This document shows positions 47,559 to 55,906 of a DNA stretch of 64,000 bases, in pieces. The notes under the pieces were generated by a model. The model was not told the DNA's origin. It made no database searches and saw only the letters and a program-made list of their open reading frames with translations. Source of the stretch: Nocardia flavorosea (lineage in GTDB: Bacteria; Actinomycetota; Actinomycetes; Mycobacteriales; Mycobacteriaceae). A program made the position numbers and the translations under genes. The DNA lies in the NCBI RefSeq assembly GCF_015477805.1, contig NZ_JADLQL010000001.1:1922001-1986000 (forward strand), given 5' to 3'. Every line of letters starts with the position of its first letter. Position 1 is the stretch's first letter.

Positions 47559-48689
47559 TTACTCCGGATTGGAGCCGATCACGCCGCCCTCGATGGTCGG
47601 GGGAATATCACCCAAGAGTTCGTCGGTATTCTCCTGATTGATCAGGTAGTCGGGTATCGAGCGGTTCGATTCGTCGTCCTGGCCGCCGCCCCGACCAGCG
47701 CCCGCCCCTCCCATGGGCATACCGGTCATACCGCGTGTTCCGGCTGCCGTGGTCCCGGTGGCGGCAGCGACACCAGCCGGGCCGCCAGGAGCAGCGTTCG
47801 GGGCACCAGGGACCGTACGCCCCGGCCCAGGGGTCTCTGTTCCAGGCGGTGCGCCACCCGGCGAACCCGGCCCGGTGGTGACCCCAGCCGGCGTCGTGCC
47901 TGCCGGAACCGTGGGCGTGGTCGGTGGTTGGGTCCCGGCCGGTGCGGTAGCTGTTTCACCCGGAGATGTGGTGGTCGATGGGGTCGTCGGGTCGTCCCCG
48001 GGAGTTTTGCTCTGCGTCTCTTCCTCGGTGGTGCCCGGCGTTTCACCGGTGGGGGTTTCGCCGGGCGCGGTGCCGTTGGGGTTGCCCGAGGGGTTTCCCG
48101 TATCGGTGTTGTAGCCGCCGGGCGGGGGTGCGGGGATATCGGCGGTCGAGGTGGGGCCGATCGGGACGGGAATCACCGGGATCTGGGTATCGAGTGTCCC
48201 GAACGGTTCAACGTATCGGCTCTTCATCGCCTCACGCGCTTCATCGGTTCGCCGACTGATCTCTTCGTCGTGCCAGAACCCGTTCCACGTCCTGTTTACC
48301 CAACTATCTCCGGCGTCCATCGGTTCGGGGATGCCCTTTTTCGTATTCTCGATGGAAGTAGCTGCACTGCGAACACCTTGTGACAGCATTTCGAGCGCGG
48401 GGGTCACCGGACGGGCATGCTTATCGATGTAATTCTTGATGGCTTGTTTGGCCTGTTCAGCGGCCGGGCCGGACCACGCCTCGGCAAGCGATGCCTCAGC
48501 AGATCGGACAAAGGTCTCGACGCCCTGCTCCCACAGGTTCCGCATCTGCCAATACTTGTCGGCCTGATCCGTCGCGTCTTTGATGACGAGCGGACTGAAC
48601 GCCCTACTGATCTTGGGGTGGTCCCAGCCTTCAGGAACCTCCCCGCCGCCGGAAATGATCGGTTTCTCAAAGTCGGGCACGTTGTTCAC
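47559..48689 (-). CDS. PPE-like/WXG-domain type VII substrate with Pro/Thr-rich tail
   Basis: This 376-aa protein has an N-terminal helical part with WSG (AEAWSGPAAEQAKQAIKNYI at about residues 69-88) and a second helical segment around residue 130. Residues about 190-340 are Pro/Thr/Gly-rich low-complexity sequence, and the C-terminus ends NTDELLGDIPPTIEGGVIG, a tail seen on other nocardial type VII substrates. The start is GTG 48689, overlapping the stop of the upstream partner gene by 4 nt. Its role after export is unknown. Confidence 0.68.
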   Translation of the reverse strand: MNNVPDFEKPIISGGGEVPEGWDHPKISRAFSPLVIKDATDQADKYWQMRNLWEQGVETFVRSAEASLAEAWSGPAAEQAKQAIKNYIDKHARPVTPALEMLSQGVRSAATSIENTKKGIPEPMDAGDSWVNRTWNGFWHDEEISRRTDEAREAMKSRYVEPFGTLDTQIPVIPVPIGPTSTADIPAPPPGGYNTDTGNPSGNPNGTAPGETPTGETPGTTEEETQSKTPGDDPTTPSTTTSPGETATAPAGTQPPTTPTVPAGTTPAGVTTGPGSPGGAPPGTETPGPGRTVPGAPNAAPGGPAGVAAATGTTAAGTRGMTGMPMGGAGAGRGGGQDDESNRSIPDYLINQENTDELLGDIPPTIEGGVIGSNPE

Positions 48690-49159
48690 CTGGTGGATCC
48701 GTCAGGGAGGATATGTGGGCCGGGAGTTGGTCCGACTGGCGGACGTTCGGGTAGCGTGGCGCTCAGCGCGTTGTACGCGGCCGCCCATTCACTATCGGCC
48801 TGCATTATCCGATCACGCATGCTCCGGTAGGTATTCTGAATATCCTCGACGATCTTGAAGTGCTGATCCATGATCAGGTGCACACTGTTGCCGTCCGGCG
48901 CTCCCATGGCTTTCACCTTGTAACGACCCACCATTGCACGCGCAGAATACAAATCATCATTGGCCTCCCCCAACCCCCAGTGGGACTGCTCCCCGATCTC
49001 CTTCGCAAGGTTTTGAATCGTCCGGATCGTGATTTTGAATGTCTCACAATCGCGGTCAAGATAGATGAACTCCTCCGGAGACATCTGAACTGAAATCTGT
49101 CCTTCGTTCGCCGCTGCAAGCATATTAGCCATCGGCCGCGGAGCTGGCTCGTCACTCAT
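48686..49159 (-). CDS. WXG-like small partner of the PPE-like protein
   Basis: This 157-aa, mostly helical protein has a SHWGLGEANDDL turn that stands where WXG proteins have their loop, flanked by RTIQNLAKEIG and AYNALSATLP helices. AGGGAGGG 8 nt before ATG 49159 is strong. The GTGA overlap with the PPE-like gene suggests that the two form a heterodimer for type VII export. The family assignment is by pattern only. Confidence 0.6.
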   Translation of the reverse strand: MSDEPAPRPMANMLAAANEGQISVQMSPEEFIYLDRDCETFKITIRTIQNLAKEIGEQSHWGLGEANDDLYSARAMVGRYKVKAMGAPDGNSVHLIMDQHFKIVEDIQNTYRSMRDRIMQADSEWAAAYNALSATLPERPPVGPTPGPHILPDGSTR

Positions 49160-49196
49160 AGTATCTCCCTCCCTGGACGCTGAATCCAACGAATCG

Positions 49197-49748
49197 CTAT
49201 ACGCCCGCGGGAATCGACGGCTCAACCTCGCCAGCCAGCTCCCTGGCCAGATCACAGGAATCCAGATGCCCCGTGTCAGGGGCGGACGCCGGGTTGGTCA
49301 ACCGGAATTGCAAGCTACCACCGGCCATTTCTACATTGACGTAGCAGGACTCTTCCGGGTTCCCTTCCGACCTCCTCGTGGACAGAGCTTGCCGGGAGCC
49401 GAGCGTAAATTCTTCGGTCTCGGGGAAAGCTTTATCCCGCACCATATCGAGGGTGAGATTCGTCGTCTGGATACCCACCGCATACCCGTCCGCCGAGGCC
49501 CAGATACACCCTCGCCACTTCGCTCCGCCAGATAATTCCGTATCGTCCGGGGTCGGCATTTTCAAGCCTTCCGCGTCAAGCACGCTCTTCGGCACATCTG
49601 TACAAGGGTTGAACCCGGCAGGTACGTCCGGCGCCATACTCGGAGCGACCGGAGCCGAAGTCCCCTCGGTGGACGATTCACACCCCGTCATCGCCAGCAC
49701 CGCCCCGCTGACCAGCGCAACCAGCAACCGTCGCGTCCCCGCGATCAC
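49197..49748 (-). CDS. DUF3558 family lipoprotein
   Basis: This 183-aa lipoprotein has lipobox AMTGC (Cys at residue 23). FNPCTDVPKSVLDAEGLK and the paired WRGCIW / ESCYVNVEM cysteines are the DUF3558 pattern. Such lipoproteins are common in type VII loci and on the Nocardia surface. GGAGGT precedes either the TTG at 49751 or the GTG at 49748; GTG is chosen. It is transcribed from the promoter at 49835-49863. Confidence 0.82.
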   Translation of the reverse strand: MIAGTRRLLVALVSGAVLAMTGCESSTEGTSAPVAPSMAPDVPAGFNPCTDVPKSVLDAEGLKMPTPDDTELSGGAKWRGCIWASADGYAVGIQTTNLTLDMVRDKAFPETEEFTLGSRQALSTRRSEGNPEESCYVNVEMAGGSLQFRLTNPASAPDTGHLDSCDLARELAGEVEPSIPAGV

Positions 49749-50085
49749 CAATGCCGACCTCCACCGCCGATGACCACTATTCGTCCGACCCCGGGGAGGA
49801 CCGGCGTCTCCGCCCCCTGCTGCCGGCTGGGCAGACGTTACCGACGGTCACGAACCCGCGCAACCGCCGCACCGGTCCGGCCCGCACACCGCAATCCAGC
49901 AAGACTGCACAACCGACCCACCCCGGAGCAGAACAGCGAGCTGATCCATCATATCCACCGGAACAGCACCACTCCCCGGCCTGCCGCATTACCGCCACCC
50001 GGCAACGAGGTGCTTATCGTGCGGCCGGCCGGAGCAGAGCGCCGAAAAACTGTGCCGTTCCGAAGAACCGGATGACTCGGTCAGC
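49749..50085. other. Intergenic region with shared promoter element
   Basis: These 337 bases contain the promoter described at 49835-49863 and no gene. Confidence 0.5.
49835..49863 (-). promoter_or_regulatory. Promoter of DUF3558/PPE-like operon, copy 1 of a shared element
   Basis: On the minus strand TTGCGC (-35), 17 nt, TAACGT (-10), then the conserved transcribed part GTCTGCC-AGCCGGCA-CAGGGGGC. The same design recurs at 53476-53504. The implied start of transcription is near 49828, 80 nt before the gene. Confidence 0.6.
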
Positions 50086-51156
50086 TCAGGTGTCGATCGC
50101 TGCGGCCGATGCCGCGGAACCCACCTCATCGAGATCGTCACGCCGAATAGCCGGGAGCAGGTACCTCTTCGGCTCGTCCGGTCCGGGAACATCCGAGAAT
50201 GTCACCACGCACAGCGGTAATGCGATGGACAGGTAGAGCCCGACGAACCATGCCCCTGTCAACCTCCCGAACGTCGGAAACCTCAGCGTCTCGGGGTCGA
50301 GCACATAGAGACCGAATACCGCCTTACCGAGCGTGGTTCGGGCCACGGATTGGAGCAGCACCCGGTCGATGAACGAGGCACCGGCCCAGGCCCCGAGGAG
50401 CGGAAGCACCGCGCGCCCGAAATCGAAGTCGAGGGCGATCAGCGCATGTGCCGATGCCGGCTTGGTCACCGCAAGGGCAGCAGCGATTCCGCACCCGAAA
50501 TGGATCAGTACATCCAGGCAGAACGCGGCCGATCGTCCGGCCCGTCCCGGTCGGAGGCTCGGGGGCAGAGTCACCGGAAGTTCGGGTTTCCTCGGTTTCG
50601 GCACGATGCCGGTTCGCTTTATGGGCGAACCGAATACATAGAGCGGATACGCGCCACCGGGGCGAGCGATCACACCGCGACGCAGCGGATCGCCGGCGAA
50701 CCACACATGAGTGGACTTCTCGTCCACGACCGCGCGGCGCTGCCGACCCGAGCTGCTGATGGTGAGCCGGGAGATCCGCGTGTTCTGGGCGTCGCGCAAT
50801 ACGATCGTCTCGGTGGGATCGCACTGGTAATCGACTCGCAATACGACCCATGGATGGGTTCGCAGAATGCGCTGGATCCGGCGTTTACGCCACATGTAGA
50901 ACGACGTCAGCGGCCCGAGAAAGAACAGCAGGATGCACAGCACCATCCCGTACCCGGCCATGCGACGCGCCAGGGCCGGATACTCGGAATCGCCGAGCTC
51001 GATGCACAGAACTACGCCGGGGACGGCGAGCACTCCCCCGATCAGCCCGAACCACAGCAGGACCAGTCGACCGAAACCATTGCTGCCCACGGCGGCCGAT
51101 GTATCGGGATACGAAATCGCCGGCGCCGAGGTCGGCGTATCAGCTGAAACGTTCAT
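50086..51156 (-). CDS. RDD-family membrane protein
   Basis: This 356-aa protein has four to five membrane segments (LVLLWFGLIGGVLAVPGVVL, MAGYGMVLCILLFFLGPLTS, FCLDVLIHFGCGIAAALAV, FVGLYLSIALPLCVV) and RTTLGKAVFGLYVLDPET, the RDD sequence TLGKxxxGLxVxD. A soluble segment with many strands lies in residues 95-190. The start ATG overlaps the upstream stop by 4 nt. RDD proteins can be Na+/H+ exchangers or assembly factors; the association with the type VII operon is suggestive only. Confidence 0.8.
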   Translation of the reverse strand: MNVSADTPTSAPAISYPDTSAAVGSNGFGRLVLLWFGLIGGVLAVPGVVLCIELGDSEYPALARRMAGYGMVLCILLFFLGPLTSFYMWRKRRIQRILRTHPWVVLRVDYQCDPTETIVLRDAQNTRISRLTISSSGRQRRAVVDEKSTHVWFAGDPLRRGVIARPGGAYPLYVFGSPIKRTGIVPKPRKPELPVTLPPSLRPGRAGRSAAFCLDVLIHFGCGIAAALAVTKPASAHALIALDFDFGRAVLPLLGAWAGASFIDRVLLQSVARTTLGKAVFGLYVLDPETLRFPTFGRLTGAWFVGLYLSIALPLCVVTFSDVPGPDEPKRYLLPAIRRDDLDEVGSAASAAAIDT

Positions 51157-51788
51157 AGCCTGAGAGAGGAATTCATGGCACCGTTGACGGTGCCGGGGCG
51201 GAAGGAAACCGAACGAGCCGCATCGATGACCATCCGTCGGAACTGTGGTCCTTCGGCGACGAAACTCGTCGATAGTTGTACTGCGGCGAGGGCCTCGCCC
51301 TTATCGGATGGCACCAGCGCTTCCAGTTGATAAACCTCGGCCCGCCCATCGGACGGAGGCGCCCCTGCGATCGCGGGATCCGGCAACTCCGCCACACGCT
51401 CGGTGACCAGCATCGGCCTACCGTCCACACTTCCGAGCCAGGAATCGCCTTTTTCACCGGCAGCGGATCTCGACTCGATCAGATGGGCGAGAGTGAGGCG
51501 AGGGTTTCCCTTCTCGCCGTCGGTTACACATACCGCGAGTACCGAGGTGACGGTCGCTCCGCCGGTAGACAGGTGGCGGCCTATTCCGCAGTATCTGGTG
51601 TCCCTGACGGCCAGCCCGGTGAGAAGGGCCCCTGCCGCCGGTAGCACAACCGCTCCCATCGTCTTCGCCTGCGGCGCCGGCAGATCCCGAATTATGCTCT
51701 CGGCCAGACGCAGCCGCTCAGGGATATCGGTCAGTGGCATCTCCATGTAGCCCTCGGGAATCGAAAGTTCGATCGAAATATTCGTCAT
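51153..51788 (-). CDS. Hypothetical protein in WXG/RDD operon
   Basis: This 211-aa protein (MTNISIELSIPEGYMEMPLT start) has a hydrophobic central segment TMGAVVLPAAGALLTGLAVR and strands such as VTSVLAVCVTDGEKGNPRLT; the C-terminus reads AVQLSTSFVAEGPQFRRMVI. No signal peptide is seen. It has 4-nt overlaps with both neighbours, so it is a firm member of the operon. The family is unknown. Confidence 0.7.
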   Translation of the reverse strand: MTNISIELSIPEGYMEMPLTDIPERLRLAESIIRDLPAPQAKTMGAVVLPAAGALLTGLAVRDTRYCGIGRHLSTGGATVTSVLAVCVTDGEKGNPRLTLAHLIESRSAAGEKGDSWLGSVDGRPMLVTERVAELPDPAIAGAPPSDGRAEVYQLEALVPSDKGEALAAVQLSTSFVAEGPQFRRMVIDAARSVSFRPGTVNGAMNSSLRL

Positions 51789-53025
51789 TCGAGGTAATTT
51801 CCGATCACTTCCCCGATCGATGTCATCCCGAGTCCGGCTTTGGCGCTCCTGGATACGAGTTCGATCCCGGCCAGGGCATCGCCTCCACGCTGGCCCAGTT
51901 CGCCGAACTCGGTGAGCCATACTGTCGCCGAATCGGGTACAGGGATCGAGTTCAGTCCTTTGGACATGAGTCCCGGGGCCGCCGCTCCTTCTGCGAAGGC
52001 CTTTGAAACTGCGCCGAGGTCGCCGGCCGCGTTGAGAGCTTGGACTCCTTTGACAGCACCGGTCACACCAGGAATTACGCTCAGTGTGTCGAGTCCGACA
52101 GTGAGGCCGACCTTCTTCAATGCCTCTCCATTCCAGTTGCCGTCGAGCGCATCACCGGTGAAGTCACCGATCGCCTGCCGTACTTCGGGGTCGAGGAAGT
52201 CCGTAGCCAGAGCCCCCGCACCGGCCGTCAACGCGATGATTCCGAACACCACATCCGCCGGTGGCGGCGTCACCAGCGCCAGGAGACCTGTGACCGCGGA
52301 AACTCCTGCCAGGACATCGTGGATCTCCTGCCGGTGTTCGCTGATCCAATCGCCGATCCCTTCGATAGCATCAACCAACTGATCCCAAATGCTCTTATCG
52401 GGTTCACTCGGGGCATGATTCGCTGCAGCAGCGTCGAGATCTGTGGCGATTCGCTTGGCCAGGGTGTTGTGATCGCCCTGCAGCGTGGCTGCCCGTTGCC
52501 GGATGGTGGTGAGCTCATTGTTCCAATGGTTGAGAGTATCGGTCGCGGTCCGGACGGCCGTGGCTGCAGCGTCGAGACGCGCCTGCGCGCTCGCCAGAGC
52601 AGACGGGTCGTCGAAGGTCTTGTCGGCGAGTTGCAGGTCCGGGTTGGCTTGCGCCTGGCGTAGGGCTGTGGTGGCCTGGGTCTGCTGGCCGACCGCGTTG
52701 GCGGCTTCGATTTCCAGAAGCCGGGCGGCGTCCTGGAAGGTGACGAGGTTCCGGTGCCACTCGTCGAGGAGACCGACAGCCTCTTCCAGCGACGACTGGG
52801 CATGGCCGAGATCTTGGGCGAGCGTCGCATCGAAACTCGCCCGGAAAGCATTGCCCGCTTCGCCTTTCCAGACCTCATCGTTACTATTGCGAAGCCTGGT
52901 CAGGACCGCATTCGTATCTCGAATCGCCGCGGCCGCCGCATCGATCCGTGTGCGCAGCTGATCAACGTCGGCGGGAAGACCGGGACCGGGTTGAAACCCA
53001 GGTTGGGATAGGGGTTTTCGGCCAC
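51785..53025 (-). CDS. WXG-domain type VII effector-like protein, frameshifted near its start
   Basis: This protein of about 412 residues has WKG (EVWKGEAGNAFRASFDATLA) and long helices typical of LXG/WXG effectors, then hydrophobic GVSAVTGLLALVTPPP and IIALTAGAGALATDFLD. The GTG at 53025 opens VAENPYPNLGFNPVP, the usual beginning of such proteins, but the body LPADVDQLRTRIDAA lies in the next frame. One base seems to be missing near 52982-52988, within CCCGGTCCCGG. The rest of the frame stays open to 51785. Either a sequencing error or a disrupted gene is possible. No C-terminal toxin motif is identified. Confidence 0.65.
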
Positions 53026-53036
53026 AGAAACGTAAC

Positions 53037-53357
53037 CTATACAGTCGGTTGACTTGCAGTGGTATTCCCGGTCTCCGCGAGCGCCAAGGCCACCACGTCA
53101 TCGAGCTGCCGGTAGGCATTCGCACAGGCCGTTATGCCATCGGCTGTGACCGTGGCCGCGTCGCCGATCCGTTCGATGCCGAACTTCCATCGTGTCCGAA
53201 AACTGTCTGCGGCGTCGTTGAGCTCGGGCGTGCCGATATCACCATGCCCGTCTTCGCCCATCGATGCCATCGCGTCCGTGAGTACCTGCTCGGCCCCGCG
53301 TACCGACTGGGCCGCCTTGTCGAGCAGATCGATATCCACCTGGAGCGGCGAACTCAT
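53037..53357 (-). CDS. Small WXG100-like / ESX-type protein
   Basis: This 106-aa helical protein (MSSPLQVDIDLLDKAAQSVR) has helical stretches AADSFRTRWKFGIERIGDAA and ANAYRQLDDVVALALAETG in place of the classical WXG turn (RTRWKFG). AAGGGGGGAAA precedes ATG 53357. It is the first gene of the operon carrying the larger WXG effector, and is its likely dimer partner for export. Confidence 0.75.
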   Translation of the reverse strand: MSSPLQVDIDLLDKAAQSVRGAEQVLTDAMASMGEDGHGDIGTPELNDAADSFRTRWKFGIERIGDAATVTADGITACANAYRQLDDVVALALAETGNTTASQPTV

Positions 53358-53475
53358 TTTCCCCCCTTCATGAAGGCCACACACCATCAGACGCGCGCCC
53401 GGCCCGATCAGTTGATGACACCGATCGTCCGTCTTGCAGGAGGTCTGGCGTGCCCCCTGATTGCCGGCTCGGCAG

Positions 53476-53504
53476 ACATTACCGACGCTAACGACGCCAC
53501 GCAA
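53476..53504 (-). promoter_or_regulatory. Promoter of the WXG/RDD operon, copy 2 of a shared element
   Basis: On the minus strand TTGCGT (-35), 17 nt, TAATGT (-10), then GTCTGCC-AGCCGGCA-CAGGGGGC as at 49835-49863. The implied transcription start is near 53469, about 110 nt before the WXG gene. Confidence 0.6.
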
Positions 53505-53624
53505 CAGAACAAACGCGCTGAGGGATTCGCGAAGATCTGGTATCCGATCGACGAGACACGCACCGAACAGCATGGATCGCGATAACCCCGCAGGACGGTG
53601 AGGTAACCGACCGAAGCCGACGGA

Positions 53625-54497
53625 CTACTCCGCGATCCTGTTCAGGGCAGCGAGGTCGTCGGCGGTGAGCGTGATTGCCGCGCCGGCGAGGTTCTCCCGG
53701 AGGTGAGCCACCGACGAAGTGCCGGGGATTAGCAGGATATCCGGCGACCGCTGCAGCAGCCAGGCCAATGCGACCGCCATCGGCGTCGTATTCAGGCGGG
53801 CTGCGACGGCGGAAAGCGTCGAGGATTGCAGAGAGCTGAAACCGCCGAGCGGGAAGAACGGCACGTACGCGATGTTCTCGCGGGCGAGACGATCGATCAG
53901 GTCGTCGTCGTGCCGGTGCGCGAGGTTGTACATGTTCTGCACACAGACGATCGGAGTGATCTGCTGCGCCTCGGCCACCTGCTCGGCGGTCGCGTTGCTC
54001 AGGCCGAGGTGCCGGATCACTGCCTGCTGCTGAAGATCGGCCAGCGTCTCGAACGATTCGGCGATCGAACCCGATTGCGGTCCTGCGGCATCGCCGAGGC
54101 GGAGATTCACCAGGTCCAGCACGTCGAGCCCGAGGGTCTCCAAGTTTTCCCCGACCTGGCGGCGCAGCTCGTCGGGTTGCCGTGCCGGCGGCCAGCCGCC
54201 CTGCTCATCCCTGTTCGCGCCGACCTTCGTCACGATATGCAAGCCCTCCGGGTATGGGTGCAGGGCTTCGCGAATCAGCTGATTGGTGACGACGGGCCCG
54301 TAGGCGGCGCTGGTGTCGATATGGGTGATGCCGAGATCGACCACCTCGCGCAGAACCGCCAGCGCTCCGTCCCGGTCTGCCGGTGGCCCCATCACGCCGG
54401 GACCGGCCAGTTGCATCGCCCCGTACCCGAGCCTGGTGACGGTGAAATCTTCCGATGTCCAGGTACCTCCGGGCAGTGTTGCCGGTGTGACAGGCAC
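53625..54497 (-). CDS. Aldo/keto reductase
   Basis: This 290-aa NADPH-dependent reductase has LGITHIDTSAAYG (catalytic Asp and Tyr), HIVTKVG (catalytic Lys), NLETLGLDVLDLVNLR, RHLGLSNA (NADP-binding strand) and the C-terminal LLIPGTSSVAHLRENL. It belongs to the AKR groups with broad carbonyl or aldehyde substrates. The start is GTG 54497; an upstream start at 54551 is possible. Confidence 0.85.
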   Translation of the reverse strand: MPVTPATLPGGTWTSEDFTVTRLGYGAMQLAGPGVMGPPADRDGALAVLREVVDLGITHIDTSAAYGPVVTNQLIREALHPYPEGLHIVTKVGANRDEQGGWPPARQPDELRRQVGENLETLGLDVLDLVNLRLGDAAGPQSGSIAESFETLADLQQQAVIRHLGLSNATAEQVAEAQQITPIVCVQNMYNLAHRHDDDLIDRLARENIAYVPFFPLGGFSSLQSSTLSAVAARLNTTPMAVALAWLLQRSPDILLIPGTSSVAHLRENLAGAAITLTADDLAALNRIAE

Positions 54498-54621
54498 GCG
54501 TCGACCCCATCCTCGCGGTCTCGTTCTCCAGGGCTCGGCGGCCCTGGCCACGAGTGTCGGGCAACAGGGTTACCAGAAGTAAGTAGGCACCCCGAAGTGC
54601 GTAACGCACCTGAGCGACCCG

Positions 54622-55518
54622 CTACCGGGGCCGGCCGGCCCGCGGCAACGCCGTGGCGATGATTTCGGCACTGTCGGCGTGCAGGGCCTGCGCCGCGGTC
54701 TTACCGGTTTCCGCGAGATAGGCATCGGCCAACCTGTTGCCGGCCGAGTAGCCCGCTCCCGTCGGCACTCCGACCGGGGTCACGCCCAGATGTTCGGCGA
54801 TGGTGTCGCCGTGCACCCACGCCGTGAAGTTCTGCATACCGGTGACACCCAGTCCCGAAATGACTTTCGCGAACGCCTCGTCGTCGTGCAAGGTGGGCAC
54901 CCCGAGACGGGCGTAGCCGAGTTCGTCACCATAGAGTTCGCGAGCGAAAGCGTCGGCCAGGCCCTCGCCCACCACATGCTCGCCGACGGTGACCGCCATC
55001 GGATCCCACACCACACCGCCTGGGCTGTAGCGCAGGTTGTGGTGGAGTTCGTGCACCGCGGTGCATTCCAGCCGTTCCAGGTTCTCCGGGTAGGGCCACA
55101 ATGTGATGGTGATGTAACCGGAGATTCCGCCGAAGCCGGTGACGCCGAGGCTCGGGACCATGAAATTGGTGTCGCCCGGGTCGCCGAGGACCAGAAGCAC
55201 GGTGATGTCCGGGGCCTGGAATCCGGGTGTCGCGGCGAGCAGTACCGCCGCCGCCTCGTCGACCGCGCGCTGCATACGCTGCCAGGCGTCGGCCGCCGCG
55301 AGCGTTTCGAGGGCGTCGAGGCAACGCTGCTCGTCGCGGTCGAGCGGGAATCCGGCCGACTGCCGGTGGAACGCCACCAGATCGACCTCTCCCGGGAAGT
55401 ACCGGTACATCCCGGTCGTCGGTTCGAGCATCGCCCGCAGCAGGTCTTCGCGGTCGGCTACCGGTGCTTGCAGGACCTTCTTCATTGCCGAGTAGGAGTC
55501 GAGAACAGTGATGGTCAC
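54622..55518 (-). CDS. DUF2268-type zinc metallopeptidase
   Basis: This 298-aa protein has HELHHN at residues 156-161 (zinc ligands and catalytic Glu) and the conserved ITLWPYPENLERLECTAVHE lead-in. DUF2268 proteins are predicted zinc-dependent proteases; the target is unknown. The start is GTG 55518; the protein has no signal peptide and is soluble. Confidence 0.82.
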   Translation of the reverse strand: MTITVLDSYSAMKKVLQAPVADREDLLRAMLEPTTGMYRYFPGEVDLVAFHRQSAGFPLDRDEQRCLDALETLAAADAWQRMQRAVDEAAAVLLAATPGFQAPDITVLLVLGDPGDTNFMVPSLGVTGFGGISGYITITLWPYPENLERLECTAVHELHHNLRYSPGGVVWDPMAVTVGEHVVGEGLADAFARELYGDELGYARLGVPTLHDDEAFAKVISGLGVTGMQNFTAWVHGDTIAEHLGVTPVGVPTGAGYSAGNRLADAYLAETGKTAAQALHADSAEIIATALPRAGRPR

Positions 55519-55906
55519 CGGGCCGACGGTAAACCCTGACGTCGCGTGAGGCGCAAGTCGCGAACCGACGGCCCGAGACGGGCCGAACACTTCGGGCCGG
55601 CACCTGCGGTGATTATGCGCCGTATTCGCCGCATCGAAGACGACTGGAGTTACAACTTGCTGGGCAAACCCGCCTCACTGTCACCGCCGGCGCGGCGCTG
55701 GCGGTCGTCCGAGATGCCTGGGCGCTGGTCGGGCAGAGCGAATAGGGCCGGGCCGTGCGGCGTCGGCGGTAATCGCGCCGGATACTGCGGTATAGCGCCG
55801 GGTATTGCGGTAGACAGAGCCGCTTCTGTAGATAGGCTCGAATCAGTGACTATGCATTACGTAGGTTGAAACCCTACGTAATGCATAGGCACGCGCGGGT
55901 ACACGC
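55519..55906. other. Intergenic region after mgtE
   Basis: These 388 bases hold the AT-rich inverted repeat at 55850-55888 just beyond the mgtE stop and the region upstream of the DUF2268 gene. No gene is seen. Confidence 0.5.
55850..55888. terminator. Perfect 16-bp AT-rich inverted repeat after mgtE
   Basis: CTATGCATTACGTAGG and CCTACGTAATGCATAG are perfect arms around a 7-nt loop, 18 nt downstream of the mgtE stop. The stem is much richer in A+T than surrounding DNA. It is probably the mgtE terminator, or a palindromic mobile remnant. Confidence 0.6.
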
